From assembly GCA_002331575.1 (NCBI GenBank), contig DCZG01000155.1, positions 1 through 49,023 of the forward strand: a stretch of DNA of 49,023 nt, given 5' to 3'. The translations under genes were made by a program, and so were the position numbers. Positions 25,465 through 32,784 of this stretch are shown here, in pieces; the stretch's first letter is position 1; each line of letters starts with the position of its first letter. Source of the DNA: Atopobium sp. UBA2090 (GTDB taxonomy: Bacteria > Actinomycetota > Coriobacteriia > Coriobacteriales > Atopobiaceae). The notes beneath the pieces are model-generated. The model ran no database searches, was not told the origin of the DNA, and was given only the letters and a program-made list of their open reading frames with translations.

Positions 25465-25796
25465 TTCTGACAGGCCCCCCTTTTGATTTCGTTGATTTGC
25501 TCGTAGAGGTTGACGACCTCTTCGGCGAGATCCATGACCGCCATGGTGGTCATGACGTGATCCTGTGCGTGTACCATCAAGAAGGTGACGTTGATGCGTT
25601 CACCTTGAGCCTCCTTGGTTATCAACCCCATCTGAGCGCGATGCGCCTTGAGGATGCTCTGGTGGGCCTCAGCGATGAGCTGCCTCGCAGCATCGATATC
25701 CTGCTCGTCGCGGGCAATCGATATCGCCTCCATGCACGTGCTTCTCGCTTCCCCACTATTTGCGATTATTTCTGTAGCAATTTCTTCCAAGTCCAA
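25461..25796 (-). CDS. PTS lactose/cellobiose-family EIIA (TTG start)
   Basis: A 111-aa helical EIIA that forms trimers; the phospho-His is His76 in LMVHAQDH. The TTG at 25796 is chosen because the family begins with a (D/E)LEEIA.EII pattern, seen right there, and because GGGGAG ends seven bases before it. An upstream in-frame GTG at 25820 would lie ahead of the ribosome site. The ribosome site is part of an eight-G run (25806-25813 on the complementary strand). Overlaps EIIB by ATGA. Confidence 0.9.
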   Translation of the reverse strand: MDLEEIATEIIANSGEARSTCMEAISIARDEQDIDAARQLIAEAHQSILKAHRAQMGLITKEAQGERINVTFLMVHAQDHVMTTMAVMDLAEEVVNLYEQINEIKRGACQK

Positions 25797-25873
25797 GTGA
25801 ACACTCCCCCCCCTTCGCACGACACCTCCCGCCGCCTCATGGAAGGCGACAGGCTTCCGCCAAAACCGATGAT

Positions 25874-26683
25874 CTAGCTTTCGTCAACCATTTCCAGGAA
25901 CTCCCTGATGTTGGGGTCCCAGACCTCCCAAAGATGTCCGCCAGGCTTTTCCTCATATCGCACGTCGTAACCCAACCCAGCAGCCTCGACCCCAAACGAG
26001 CGAGTCATTTCGAGTACGAAGGGATCCTCGGTCCCAGTCCCCACATAGAGCCGGGGAAGCTCCAGCCCCATTTCGTGACAGCTGTCCACAGCCTTTCGCG
26101 CAAGTGCGTGAATATCGTTGTCAGTCCCCTCGATACTGTCGATTCCACCAAAGATGGAGTCCCAGTCCACGATGAGGTTGATGTCGCGCAGGGGTTTATC
26201 TAGGGAAAGAAGGTCTACCGTCCCAGAGAAACATCCGATCGCCGCGTAGCTTTCAGGATTCGCAAGCCCATGGCGTAGGGCACCATACCCACCCATGGAT
26301 AACCCAGCAATGAACCTACCGCCACGATCTCGTCGAAGGGGAAACGTCGACTCTGCCCACAGGCGCAGTTCCCTCTCGACGAAATCAAAGTACGTAAGCC
26401 CTCGCTTGGCATTCACCCAGTAGCCGTTCTGCCCATCGGGCATAATCACGGCAACCTGATGCTTCTCGGCATATGACTCGACATTCGAGAATCGAAGCCA
26501 TCCATCGTAGTCATCCATCATTCCATGCAGGAGATAGAGAGCTGGGTACCTTTGTTCTGGCCTGTACAACTCCTCAAGTGGCGCAGACAATGCCTCAAAG
26601 AAATTGACCGAGGGCACATAGACGTTGACGTCAACGTAGCTCTGAAGACACTTCGAATAGAACTTGCACCGACAGAGGGACAT
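25874..26683 (-). CDS. Esterase D/acetylesterase-like alpha/beta hydrolase
   Basis: A 269-aa cytoplasmic esterase of the EstA/esterase-D group. It has LYLLHGMMDD (oxyanion region), nucleophile Ser129 in GLSMGGYG, an acid in TGTEDPF and His in GGHLWEVW. The ATG at 26683 follows GAGAGGAA. Such enzymes remove acetyl or other short acyl groups, for example from acylated sugars. Placement in a PTS operon suggests deacylation of the imported compound. Confidence 0.85.
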   Translation of the reverse strand: MSLCRCKFYSKCLQSYVDVNVYVPSVNFFEALSAPLEELYRPEQRYPALYLLHGMMDDYDGWLRFSNVESYAEKHQVAVIMPDGQNGYWVNAKRGLTYFDFVERELRLWAESTFPLRRDRGGRFIAGLSMGGYGALRHGLANPESYAAIGCFSGTVDLLSLDKPLRDINLIVDWDSIFGGIDSIEGTDNDIHALARKAVDSCHEMGLELPRLYVGTGTEDPFVLEMTRSFGVEAAGLGYDVRYEEKPGGHLWEVWDPNIREFLEMVDES

Positions 26684-26755
26684 TTTTCCTCTCCGTTCTC
26701 TCTTGTTTCGATCTCGCATGCCTCCGAAGGCGCCGGGCCGCATTCTCTGGTTGGC

Positions 26756-27670
26756 CTATGCATACTTCCTGAGACTCTCGATTGCCGCCGCAAGCTTCTC
26801 AGGCTGCTCGAGGGCCAGGTGATGACCGCACTCCTCGAAGACAAGGGACTCCTTCACGTTTGAGAAGACTCGCTCTGCATAGCCCTTGACGGTGACCCCG
26901 TAGAACTCGATGCCCCCCTCAGTAATGACAGGCAGGGATAACTTGCCCTGGCCTTCAATAATTCCCTGGTTGGTATGGATGTTTTTGAGCTCGGCACGGT
27001 AGGTCTCGAGAATCCCCCGCATCCCACCGGGAGCGACGAAGCGACCGTTCCACTCTTCCAGAAGGGCTGGATCAATGTCGGTGGGGTCGTATGCGCTGCC
27101 GATGAGCAGGGTGTCCCAGAACTGGCACTCTTTTCCCTCGAGGAGCATCTCGGGAATGTTCTGGACGAAGAAGAAGGGCACGTGCCAGAGCCACTTTCCA
27201 GTCTTGTTGTACTCACCCCTCACGTTCCCCTCAGTGAAGTAGGACGCCTCTTCAATCCCATACCCCGAGACAGCCATCTCCCCGAATGACATGGCAAGGA
27301 CCTTCTCTGGGAATCGGGAGGCATATACGAAGCCGTACTCAGCGCCACGGTCCTCACCGTGGACATAGAACCTATCGAAGCCGAGAGAGACCATGAGCTC
27401 ATCGATGTCGGTCGTCATGGTGATGGAGTCATACCCCTCGGTAGCGCCAGGCTTGTCCGAATAGCCGAATCCGCGAAGGTCTGGAGCGATGACTGTGAAG
27501 TCCTTCGTGAGAAGGGGCATCACACGCGTCCAGTAGAAATTGGTGTATGGCGTGCCATGCAACAGCAGCAGGGGCTCTCCCTTACCGGCGATGACATAGT
27601 GCATCTTGATTCCGTTTACTCGCGCGTAGTGGTGTTTGACTGGATTGCACTCGAAATCGAACATTTCCAT
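26756..27670 (-). CDS. Alpha/beta hydrolase with Asp nucleophile (epoxide hydrolase/dehalogenase-like)
   Basis: A 304-aa cytoplasmic hydrolase. HGTPYTNFYW gives the HGxP oxyanion motif; the nucleophile elbow reads HGEDRGA with Asp107 rather than Ser, and the catalytic His is in ECGHHLALEQP near residue 283. An Asp nucleophile is characteristic of epoxide hydrolases and haloalkane/haloacetate dehalogenases. PDLRGFGYSDKP is also typical. The ATG at 27670 has GGGAG upstream; ATG at 27664 is possible. It lies between the bicupin and the esterase in the PTS operon; real substrate unknown, perhaps the aglycone of a plant glycoside. Confidence 0.82.
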   Translation of the reverse strand: MEMFDFECNPVKHHYARVNGIKMHYVIAGKGEPLLLLHGTPYTNFYWTRVMPLLTKDFTVIAPDLRGFGYSDKPGATEGYDSITMTTDIDELMVSLGFDRFYVHGEDRGAEYGFVYASRFPEKVLAMSFGEMAVSGYGIEEASYFTEGNVRGEYNKTGKWLWHVPFFFVQNIPEMLLEGKECQFWDTLLIGSAYDPTDIDPALLEEWNGRFVAPGGMRGILETYRAELKNIHTNQGIIEGQGKLSLPVITEGGIEFYGVTVKGYAERVFSNVKESLVFEECGHHLALEQPEKLAAAIESLRKYA

Positions 27671-27716
27671 TGCTCTCTCCCTTTCCCTTCCGATTCCCAT
27701 CTGACCCTTGCGTCCG

Positions 27717-28628
27717 CTATTTCGACCTTGCGAAGATGACCTCCGCAGGCTCCGCCTCGTAGTTCATGAGCTGATAGATGCAGCCTTCGGGGATGTAGAG
27801 CACCTCGTCGGGATATACCTTGAAGGTCTCACGCGTCTCCTGGACAATCGCGGAGAGGCATCCTGACTTCACGTAGAAAGCGGTCTGGCCAGGATGGGAC
27901 TCGGGATCAGAAATGCGACATCCCTTTCCTCCGGCGGGCAGTACGAGCTCGCCGAAGTCGAGGCAGCTTGTGCTGAAGGCGAACTTCATGAGATACGGGT
28001 TGTCGTAACCGTTGACGACGCAGAGCATGCCGTCGTCATGAGAAACGCGCAGGTACTTGGGATCACGGCGGAGCTCTTCATCGGCGACAGGCCAGCTGCC
28101 GAGAAGGTCGATCGTCCCAATGGTGTTGTCTTGCACATGAGCGGGATACTCCTTGAATTCGCTCTCATGCTTCCCGTTGAGAACTCGCCACTTTCCCTCA
28201 AGGTCCGTAGGGAAAGTCTGATTCCCCGGCTTGACCATGTTCGGGGAGAGAGCGAACACCGCCTTCATCTTCTCGGTGCCGAAGTTGTAGCCACCATGTG
28301 CAGCGCCGTTGGGGATGAGAATCGAGTCGCCAGCCTTGACGCGACAAGCCTGTCCGGAGAAACAGTTGACTTCGGTGAGCTCCCCCTCGAGGATGAAGTA
28401 GCACTCATCGCCCGGGTGATGGTCGGCGGGCGAGAACTGCGCGCCCGGAGAGAGCTCGTAGCAACCGAGCGTCAGCTTATCGGTGCTGATGTAAAGAACA
28501 TTGAGATCGCTCGTGCCCAGGTACTCAATGTCGGGATATGTGAAATAGCCTACTTGCTCCCTTCCGATGCGCATCGGTTGGTCTTTCGGCGCACCGAAGG
28601 GATGATTACCGTGAACGATTCTCGCCAT
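27717..28628 (-). CDS. Bicupin-fold protein
   Basis: A 303-aa protein with two cupin barrels. The N-terminal one has metal-site residues in ADHHPGDECYFILEGE and IPNGAAHGGYN. The C-terminal one (~205-295, SHPGQTAFYVKSG, VYPDEVLYIPEG) is partly degenerate. The ATG at 28628 follows AGGTGG; an upstream GTG at 28640 lies inside the ribosome site. It is first in the operon, right after the promoter and operators. Cupins of this shape include sugar isomerases, dioxygenases and binding proteins; the activity cannot be told from sequence. Confidence 0.82.
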   Translation of the reverse strand: MARIVHGNHPFGAPKDQPMRIGREQVGYFTYPDIEYLGTSDLNVLYISTDKLTLGCYELSPGAQFSPADHHPGDECYFILEGELTEVNCFSGQACRVKAGDSILIPNGAAHGGYNFGTEKMKAVFALSPNMVKPGNQTFPTDLEGKWRVLNGKHESEFKEYPAHVQDNTIGTIDLLGSWPVADEELRRDPKYLRVSHDDGMLCVVNGYDNPYLMKFAFSTSCLDFGELVLPAGGKGCRISDPESHPGQTAFYVKSGCLSAIVQETRETFKVYPDEVLYIPEGCIYQLMNYEAEPAEVIFARSK

Positions 28629-28646
28629 ATTCGCTTCCACCTTTCA

Positions 28647-28716
28647 CTTAATGAATATTAAGCTACTGTGTATTAGGTTAGCGAATATATTAAGAATATA
28701 CTTAATTTTTGTCAAG
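28647..28716 (-). promoter_or_regulatory. Operon promoter with two LacI-type operators
   Basis: On the minus strand -35 TTGACA (28710-28715), a 17-bp spacer and -10 TAATAT (28687-28692) make a good promoter. One operator, CTTAA-N6-TCAAG (28701-28716), overlaps the -35. A second, CTTAA-N6-TTAAG (28647-28662, perfect CTTAATGAATATTAAG), lies just past the start point. Half-sites at 28690, 28701 and 28712 are spaced 11 bp. The same palindrome precedes the LacI gene at 20585-20604. Confidence 0.7.
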
Positions 28717-28728
28717 TTATATTTTGGA

Positions 28729-28755
28729 TTGACTTAATTATATATTCATTATACT
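28729..28755 (+). promoter_or_regulatory. Divergent promoter toward the acetyltransferase
   Basis: Plus-strand TTGACT (28729-28734) is followed 15 bases later by TATACT (28750-28755), or 17 bases later by TACTTT. The DNA around it is extremely AT-rich. A CTTAA half-site overlaps the -35, so the LacI protein could touch this promoter too. Confidence 0.45.
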
Positions 28756-28796
28756 TTATGTTTCATATAGTGACGATGTAGATGGTTAGGCATACC

Positions 28797-28817
28797 GCCC
28801 GCTCAAAAAGAGCGGGC
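28797..28817 (+). terminator. Leader hairpin before the acetyltransferase gene
   Basis: GCCCGCTC (28797-28804) pairs perfectly with GAGCGGGC (28810-28817) around an A5 loop, followed on the plus strand by TTCTCT. It lies between the candidate promoter and the gene start at 28885, so it would be a leader attenuator or a leftover terminator. Confidence 0.45.
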
Positions 28818-28884
28818 TTCTCTGAAATGGTCTTAGGCAGTTCAACCGTGATTCGTACTTGTGGTCAAGAATAAGGAGATAGAC

Positions 28885-29451
28885 ATGAGAGAAATCGAGA
28901 AGCTGGATGCAGGACTGCCGTATGACTTCTATGACGACGAGGTCAACGCAAGAAAACTCCGCGCCCTGCGACTCTGCAAGGTGCTCAATTCATTTGGGCC
29001 TGGCGACAATCGCAAAGAGGCAGTTGTTCGAGAGCTTCTGGGCTCGGCGGGAAACGACGTGACGATTCTTCCTTGTTTTAACTGCGACTATGGTCTCAAT
29101 ATCCATGTCGGCGACGAGTTTCTCGCCAACTACAACGTAACGATCCTCGATATTGCACCCGTACGCATCGGCAGTCACGTCATGATTGCCCCCAACGTTG
29201 TTATCGCCACGGTGAATCATCCGATGACCCCGGCTGGACGTCGTGCTCACCTTGGAATAGGAGCTCCCGTCAGCATCGGGGACGATGTATGGATTGGCAC
29301 TGGAGCAATTGTCTGCCCGGGCGTGACCATTGGAAACAACGTTGTAGTTGCGGCGGGAGCGGTCGTAACAAAAGATGTCCCTGACAACAGTCTCGTTGAA
29401 GGAGTGCCCGCAAGGATAAATCGTACGCTCGTTGATGACGTCGAGAGGTAA
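28885..29451 (+). CDS. Maltose/galactoside O-acetyltransferase-like hexapeptide acetyltransferase
   Basis: A 188-aa left-handed beta-helix acetyltransferase of the Maa/LacA/NodL group, transferring acetyl from acetyl-CoA to a sugar hydroxyl. It has the N-terminal Maa-type segment (LDAGLPYDFYDDEVNARK), hexapeptide repeats (IGSHVMIAPNVVI, IGDDVWIGTGAIVCPGVTIGNNVVVAAGAVVTKDVP) and the catalytic His in NHPMT. The ATG at 28885 follows AAGGAG. Divergent from the PTS operon, whose esterase could remove such acetyl groups. Confidence 0.92.
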   Translation: MREIEKLDAGLPYDFYDDEVNARKLRALRLCKVLNSFGPGDNRKEAVVRELLGSAGNDVTILPCFNCDYGLNIHVGDEFLANYNVTILDIAPVRIGSHVMIAPNVVIATVNHPMTPAGRRAHLGIGAPVSIGDDVWIGTGAIVCPGVTIGNNVVVAAGAVVTKDVPDNSLVEGVPARINRTLVDDVER

Positions 29452-29580
29452 CGCTGCATCAAGATCAAAGTCCATAGACTTCTAGGCAACTTGACTGGCG
29501 CGACGCCAGGGACGGGCCGACTGAGACATTGATTAGATGCAATCCTAAATCCAGACCGTGACGGCATCCCCGCTCTGCAC

Positions 29581-30498
29581 CTACGCGCCAACCCTGAAGC
29601 TCTTCTGGAATCCCTGCTGCAGCGTGTCGGTATCCTTCAGGTGCCCGATGAGCAGGGGCGAATCGGGGTCGTGAAGCTTGAAGTTCTCGAGTGACTTCTC
29701 CGGGTGCTTGTTGGCGTAGCAGTAGCGACAACCGTTGAGACAGGTGTCATATGCGCCGATGTCCCTGGTCTCCATGCACTGGCAGCCCTCGCGCAGTCCC
29801 TTGTGCTTGAGCTTGCGGAAGGCGATTCCATTCGCCTTGCCCACCATGTCGAGCGTCATGCACCCCGACGGATTGATGCCGTAGCGCGCATAGTCGCCGC
29901 TTGCCCCGCAGGTCTGAATCGGGAGGTCATACCGTGCGGCAATCTCACCGAGCCCTCGGGCGAGGGCGTCCTTGTCGCCGTCGGTCAGGGGGATGAGCTC
30001 CGGCATGTTCTTCTCCAGCCGCTTGTACATCTCGACGAAGCCGAAGATGCACCTGTCGACATGCGGCGAGAGCTCCCGCGCCATGCGCTCGAAGGTCTCG
30101 AGATGGGTCTCGACCGTGTAGCGATCCGTGAGCAGGACGGGGTCGTAGCGCCATGCCACGCGCTGCTTCCCGACAAGAGCCGAGAGCCGTTCGAGCGTCT
30201 CCATCCTCTTCTCGATGGAGGGCGCGCCGGGCTCGACGTCGGTGCCGTAGGCCGTGATGGTGTAGTGGAAGTAGGTGGGGAACCGGCTGGTGATTGTTTC
30301 CAGGTCCGCGAGGATCGGCTCGTAGTCCTTGGAGCAGAACACGACGCAGTCGACCTTCTCGGGCGTCAGCTCGTAGCGGGTCACCTTGTTGGGAAAGAGC
30401 GGGTTTCGGGAGTACGCATAGCCTTCCTCGAACCGCTTGAGGAGCCACGTCGTGTAGTACTGCACGGTATCCGTCCGAGCACCGGTGTTGATGATCAT
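29581..30498 (-). CDS. DUF1848 family protein with cysteine cluster
   Basis: A 305-aa protein of the DUF1848 family. The N-terminus MIINTGARTDTVQYYTTWL and the segment ELTPEKVDCVVFCSKDYEPIL are typical. The C-terminal region has closely spaced cysteines (C.C then C...C..C), ending in CLNGCRYCYANK, that look like an iron-sulfur or metal site. The function is unknown; a radical-SAM-like or repair-like role has been supposed from the fold but is unproven. The ATG at 30498 follows a GGGACGGAAG stretch. It is third in line after MarR and the MFS transporter (59-base gap) and may be cotranscribed. Confidence 0.85.
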   Translation of the reverse strand: MIINTGARTDTVQYYTTWLLKRFEEGYAYSRNPLFPNKVTRYELTPEKVDCVVFCSKDYEPILADLETITSRFPTYFHYTITAYGTDVEPGAPSIEKRMETLERLSALVGKQRVAWRYDPVLLTDRYTVETHLETFERMARELSPHVDRCIFGFVEMYKRLEKNMPELIPLTDGDKDALARGLGEIAARYDLPIQTCGASGDYARYGINPSGCMTLDMVGKANGIAFRKLKHKGLREGCQCMETRDIGAYDTCLNGCRYCYANKHPEKSLENFKLHDPDSPLLIGHLKDTDTLQQGFQKSFRVGA

Positions 30499-30557
30499 CT
30501 TCCGTCCCCGCTTTCCCTGACGAGGCACGTCAGATATCAGGCGAATATGCCCCCAGT

Positions 30558-31961
30558 CTAGCGTGGAAGCTTCTTCGAGAGGACGGCCTTGCAGGCACAG
30601 AGCGCCATCACGAGCGATAGCACCAGGAGCATTATGAACGCGTTCGATGTTCCGAGTCTGGTCCCGGCGACCATGTCGTCAGGAAGGCTCAGCTGTGCGG
30701 CAGCGACGACGGTCGAGACCGCCGAAGTGCCCACGGCACCTGCCAGCTGCTGGAAGGTGCTAAAGACCGCGTTGCCGTCAGCGTTCAGCTCGCTGGGCAG
30801 GCTTCGCAGCCCGTTGGTCATGATGTTGCCGACCGTGAATCCCTGGGCGACCGCGAAGAAGACGTAGATTCCCGTCAGCGCTGCGGTGGAGGCGACGGGG
30901 ATGAAGATCGCGAACAGCGCCGTGGAGATCACCGCGCACGTCATGCCGATCATGATCGGCAGCGCCGCACCATGGCTGTCGAGCATCCTCCCCGTGAAGG
31001 GGTTCAGGACCGCTCCGACGATGCACCCTGGCAGGAGGATGCACCCTGCCGTGAGCGCATTCTCGCCCATAACCAGCTGCGAGTAGTTGGGCAGGAGGAA
31101 GCCGATTCCCAGGCAGATGAACTGGAGCAGAATCAGGTACAGCACGCTGAAGGTGAATGTGCTGGTACGGAAGACATCGAGGTCGATCAGCGGCTTCTCG
31201 ACGACGCCCTCGTGGCGCACGAAGAGGAAGAGCGTGGCGAGACACACGAGGAACAGCACCACGACTCGAGCGCTGGCCCACCCCTCGCTGCTCGCGGAGT
31301 TGATCGCAAAGACGAAGCAGGCGAAGCAGACAACCAACAGCAGGTAGCCCAGCCTGTCAAAGGAGATGTGCGCCGTTTCGGACGACTGCCTGATCGCGTA
31401 GATGCCGAGCAGGAGCGAAACCAGCAGCAGCGGCAGCAGGAACGCAAAGATCATGCGCCAGCCGAGCGTGCTTGCCACCAGCCCGCCGAAGGAGGGTCCC
31501 ACCGCGGGGGCGATGGCGGCGATCAGCGAGGCGATCCCCATCATGAAGCCCATCTTGTCGAAGGGCGCCTGCTCCAGCACGATGTTGAACATCAGCGGCA
31601 GCGCGATGCCAGCTCCAATTCCCTGGAGCAGCCTCCCAAGCAGCAGAATCGAGAAGCTCGGTGCGACCATGCACGTCACGGTCGCGACGATGAAGACTGC
31701 GACCGCGAACAGGAACAGGTGCTTCATCGGGAAACGCTTCTTGAGGAAGGACGACAGCGGGATGGTCACCGCGAGCATGAGAAGATACCCCGTCGTGATC
31801 CACTGCACCGTCGCGATGTCCACGCCGAACTGGTCCATCAGCGTCGGGAACGTGACGGTCAGGGCGGTCTCGACGACCACGCCCGTGAAGGACATGAGTC
31901 CGGCGGCGACGACCGACAGGATGAGCTTCAGATCGAGCTTTCTTTCGAATTGTTGTTCCAT
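30558..31961 (-). CDS. MFS multidrug efflux transporter, DHA2 (14-helix) type
   Basis: A ~467-aa proton-driven exporter with about 14 hydrophobic segments. DHA2/EmrB-type marks: TALTVTFPTLMDQFGVDIATVQWITTGYLL after helix 1, GRLLQGIGAGIALPLMFNIV (motif A/C area) and APAVGPSFGGLV. The start is uncertain: ATG at 31961 (MEQQFERKLDLK) is preferred; ATG at 32006 lacks a ribosome site. It follows a MarR-type regulator, the usual pairing for drug or bile-salt efflux. Confidence 0.88.
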   Translation of the reverse strand: MEQQFERKLDLKLILSVVAAGLMSFTGVVVETALTVTFPTLMDQFGVDIATVQWITTGYLLMLAVTIPLSSFLKKRFPMKHLFLFAVAVFIVATVTCMVAPSFSILLLGRLLQGIGAGIALPLMFNIVLEQAPFDKMGFMMGIASLIAAIAPAVGPSFGGLVASTLGWRMIFAFLLPLLLVSLLLGIYAIRQSSETAHISFDRLGYLLLVVCFACFVFAINSASSEGWASARVVVLFLVCLATLFLFVRHEGVVEKPLIDLDVFRTSTFTFSVLYLILLQFICLGIGFLLPNYSQLVMGENALTAGCILLPGCIVGAVLNPFTGRMLDSHGAALPIMIGMTCAVISTALFAIFIPVASTAALTGIYVFFAVAQGFTVGNIMTNGLRSLPSELNADGNAVFSTFQQLAGAVGTSAVSTVVAAAQLSLPDDMVAGTRLGTSNAFIMLLVLSLVMALCACKAVLSKKLPR

Positions 31962-32053
31962 ATGCCGTGTCTCTGTGACCCTCTCTGCATCTGACTTCAG
32001 CTTCATGTATGTGGCGCCCCGGGTCGGACGTCAGGTCTGGCGGGGCGAGCTAT

Positions 32054-32503
32054 CTACCGCGTGGCCATTTCTCCGCCTGACAAGATCTGATAGGCGTCGT
32101 GAATCACACCCGCAGCCATTCGAATGTCCTCGTCGGACATCCCCGCAAGTCGTCCCGCCACTTCGCGGTGGTACTCCTCGATGTACTTCTCGAGGTAGTC
32201 CTTCCCGAGCGCGGTGAGCCGGACCGTGACGACCCTCTTGTCCTCGCTGCTTTGCGCCTTCTCGACGGCCTTCAACTCCACGAGCTCGTTGACGAGCCTC
32301 GTGACACCCGGATTGGTGACGTGTAGCGCGGCGCCGATGTCACTGACGCGAACCGACCCGTTCCTCTGCTGCAGCTGGTTGATGACATCGATGACGTGGA
32401 TGTGGCTGGGCTTCATTCCCTGCGGGAGCTTTGGCATCAGCCCCACGATTCGCTTGGCCTCGTAGCATGCCCCCAGCAGCTCGCTCACGCTCTCCTCCTG
32501 CAT
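32054..32503 (-). CDS. MarR-family transcriptional regulator
   Basis: A 149-aa winged-helix repressor. The DNA-binding core VRVSDIGAALHVTNPGVTRLVNELVELKAVEKAQSSEDKRVVTVRLT shows the recognition helix and the wing D.R...V.LT. ATG at 32503 gives the usual family length and has GGGAGGG upstream; ATG at 32563 (169 aa) is an alternative. First gene of a MarR > MFS > DUF1848 run, below a near-perfect promoter with a palindromic operator. Confidence 0.9.
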   Translation of the reverse strand: MQEESVSELLGACYEAKRIVGLMPKLPQGMKPSHIHVIDVINQLQQRNGSVRVSDIGAALHVTNPGVTRLVNELVELKAVEKAQSSEDKRVVTVRLTALGKDYLEKYIEEYHREVAGRLAGMSDEDIRMAAGVIHDAYQILSGGEMATR

Positions 32504-32566
32504 ATGCCTTGCCCTCCCCTCCGAAGACAACGATGCGGTCTCGTAGCCTCCGTTGCCTAGCATTAT

Positions 32567-32622
32567 TAATTACCCTAGGTAATTATCATGCGCAATTATA
32601 TAGGGCTGAGAAGGAATGTCAA
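32567..32622 (-). promoter_or_regulatory. Consensus promoter and MarR operator
   Basis: On the minus strand -35 TTGACA (32617-32622), a 16-bp spacer and -10 TATAAT (32595-32600) are both exact consensus. Directly downstream, around +4 to +22, lies the palindrome TAATTACC-CTA-GGTAATTA (32567-32585). A repressor bound there would block this otherwise very strong promoter. Most likely the MarR-family operator. Confidence 0.8.
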
Positions 32623-32784
32623 CAGTCGGAGCGGCGAGCAGTGCCGACGCTCTCTCTGGCTTCATCTTCCACGCTCAAGACTCAAACGGACCCAGTCTTG
32701 GCTGAGCCCGCTTGAGTCAAATGTCTCTGCGATTTTCCGCGCCGCGCCGCAACCATACCAGTCGCATCCGGCAGATCAGATGCC

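Noticed and set aside
29495..29509. CTGGCG-CGA-CGCCAG as a bidirectional terminator between the acetyltransferase and DUF1848
   Set aside because: Six-bp stem with a 3-base loop and no T-run on either strand.
32676..32700. Hairpin CAAGACT...AGTCTTG as terminator of the GH43 gene
   Set aside because: The stem is only 7 bp, no T-run follows on the minus strand, and an alternative pairing with TTGAGTC further on is equally good.
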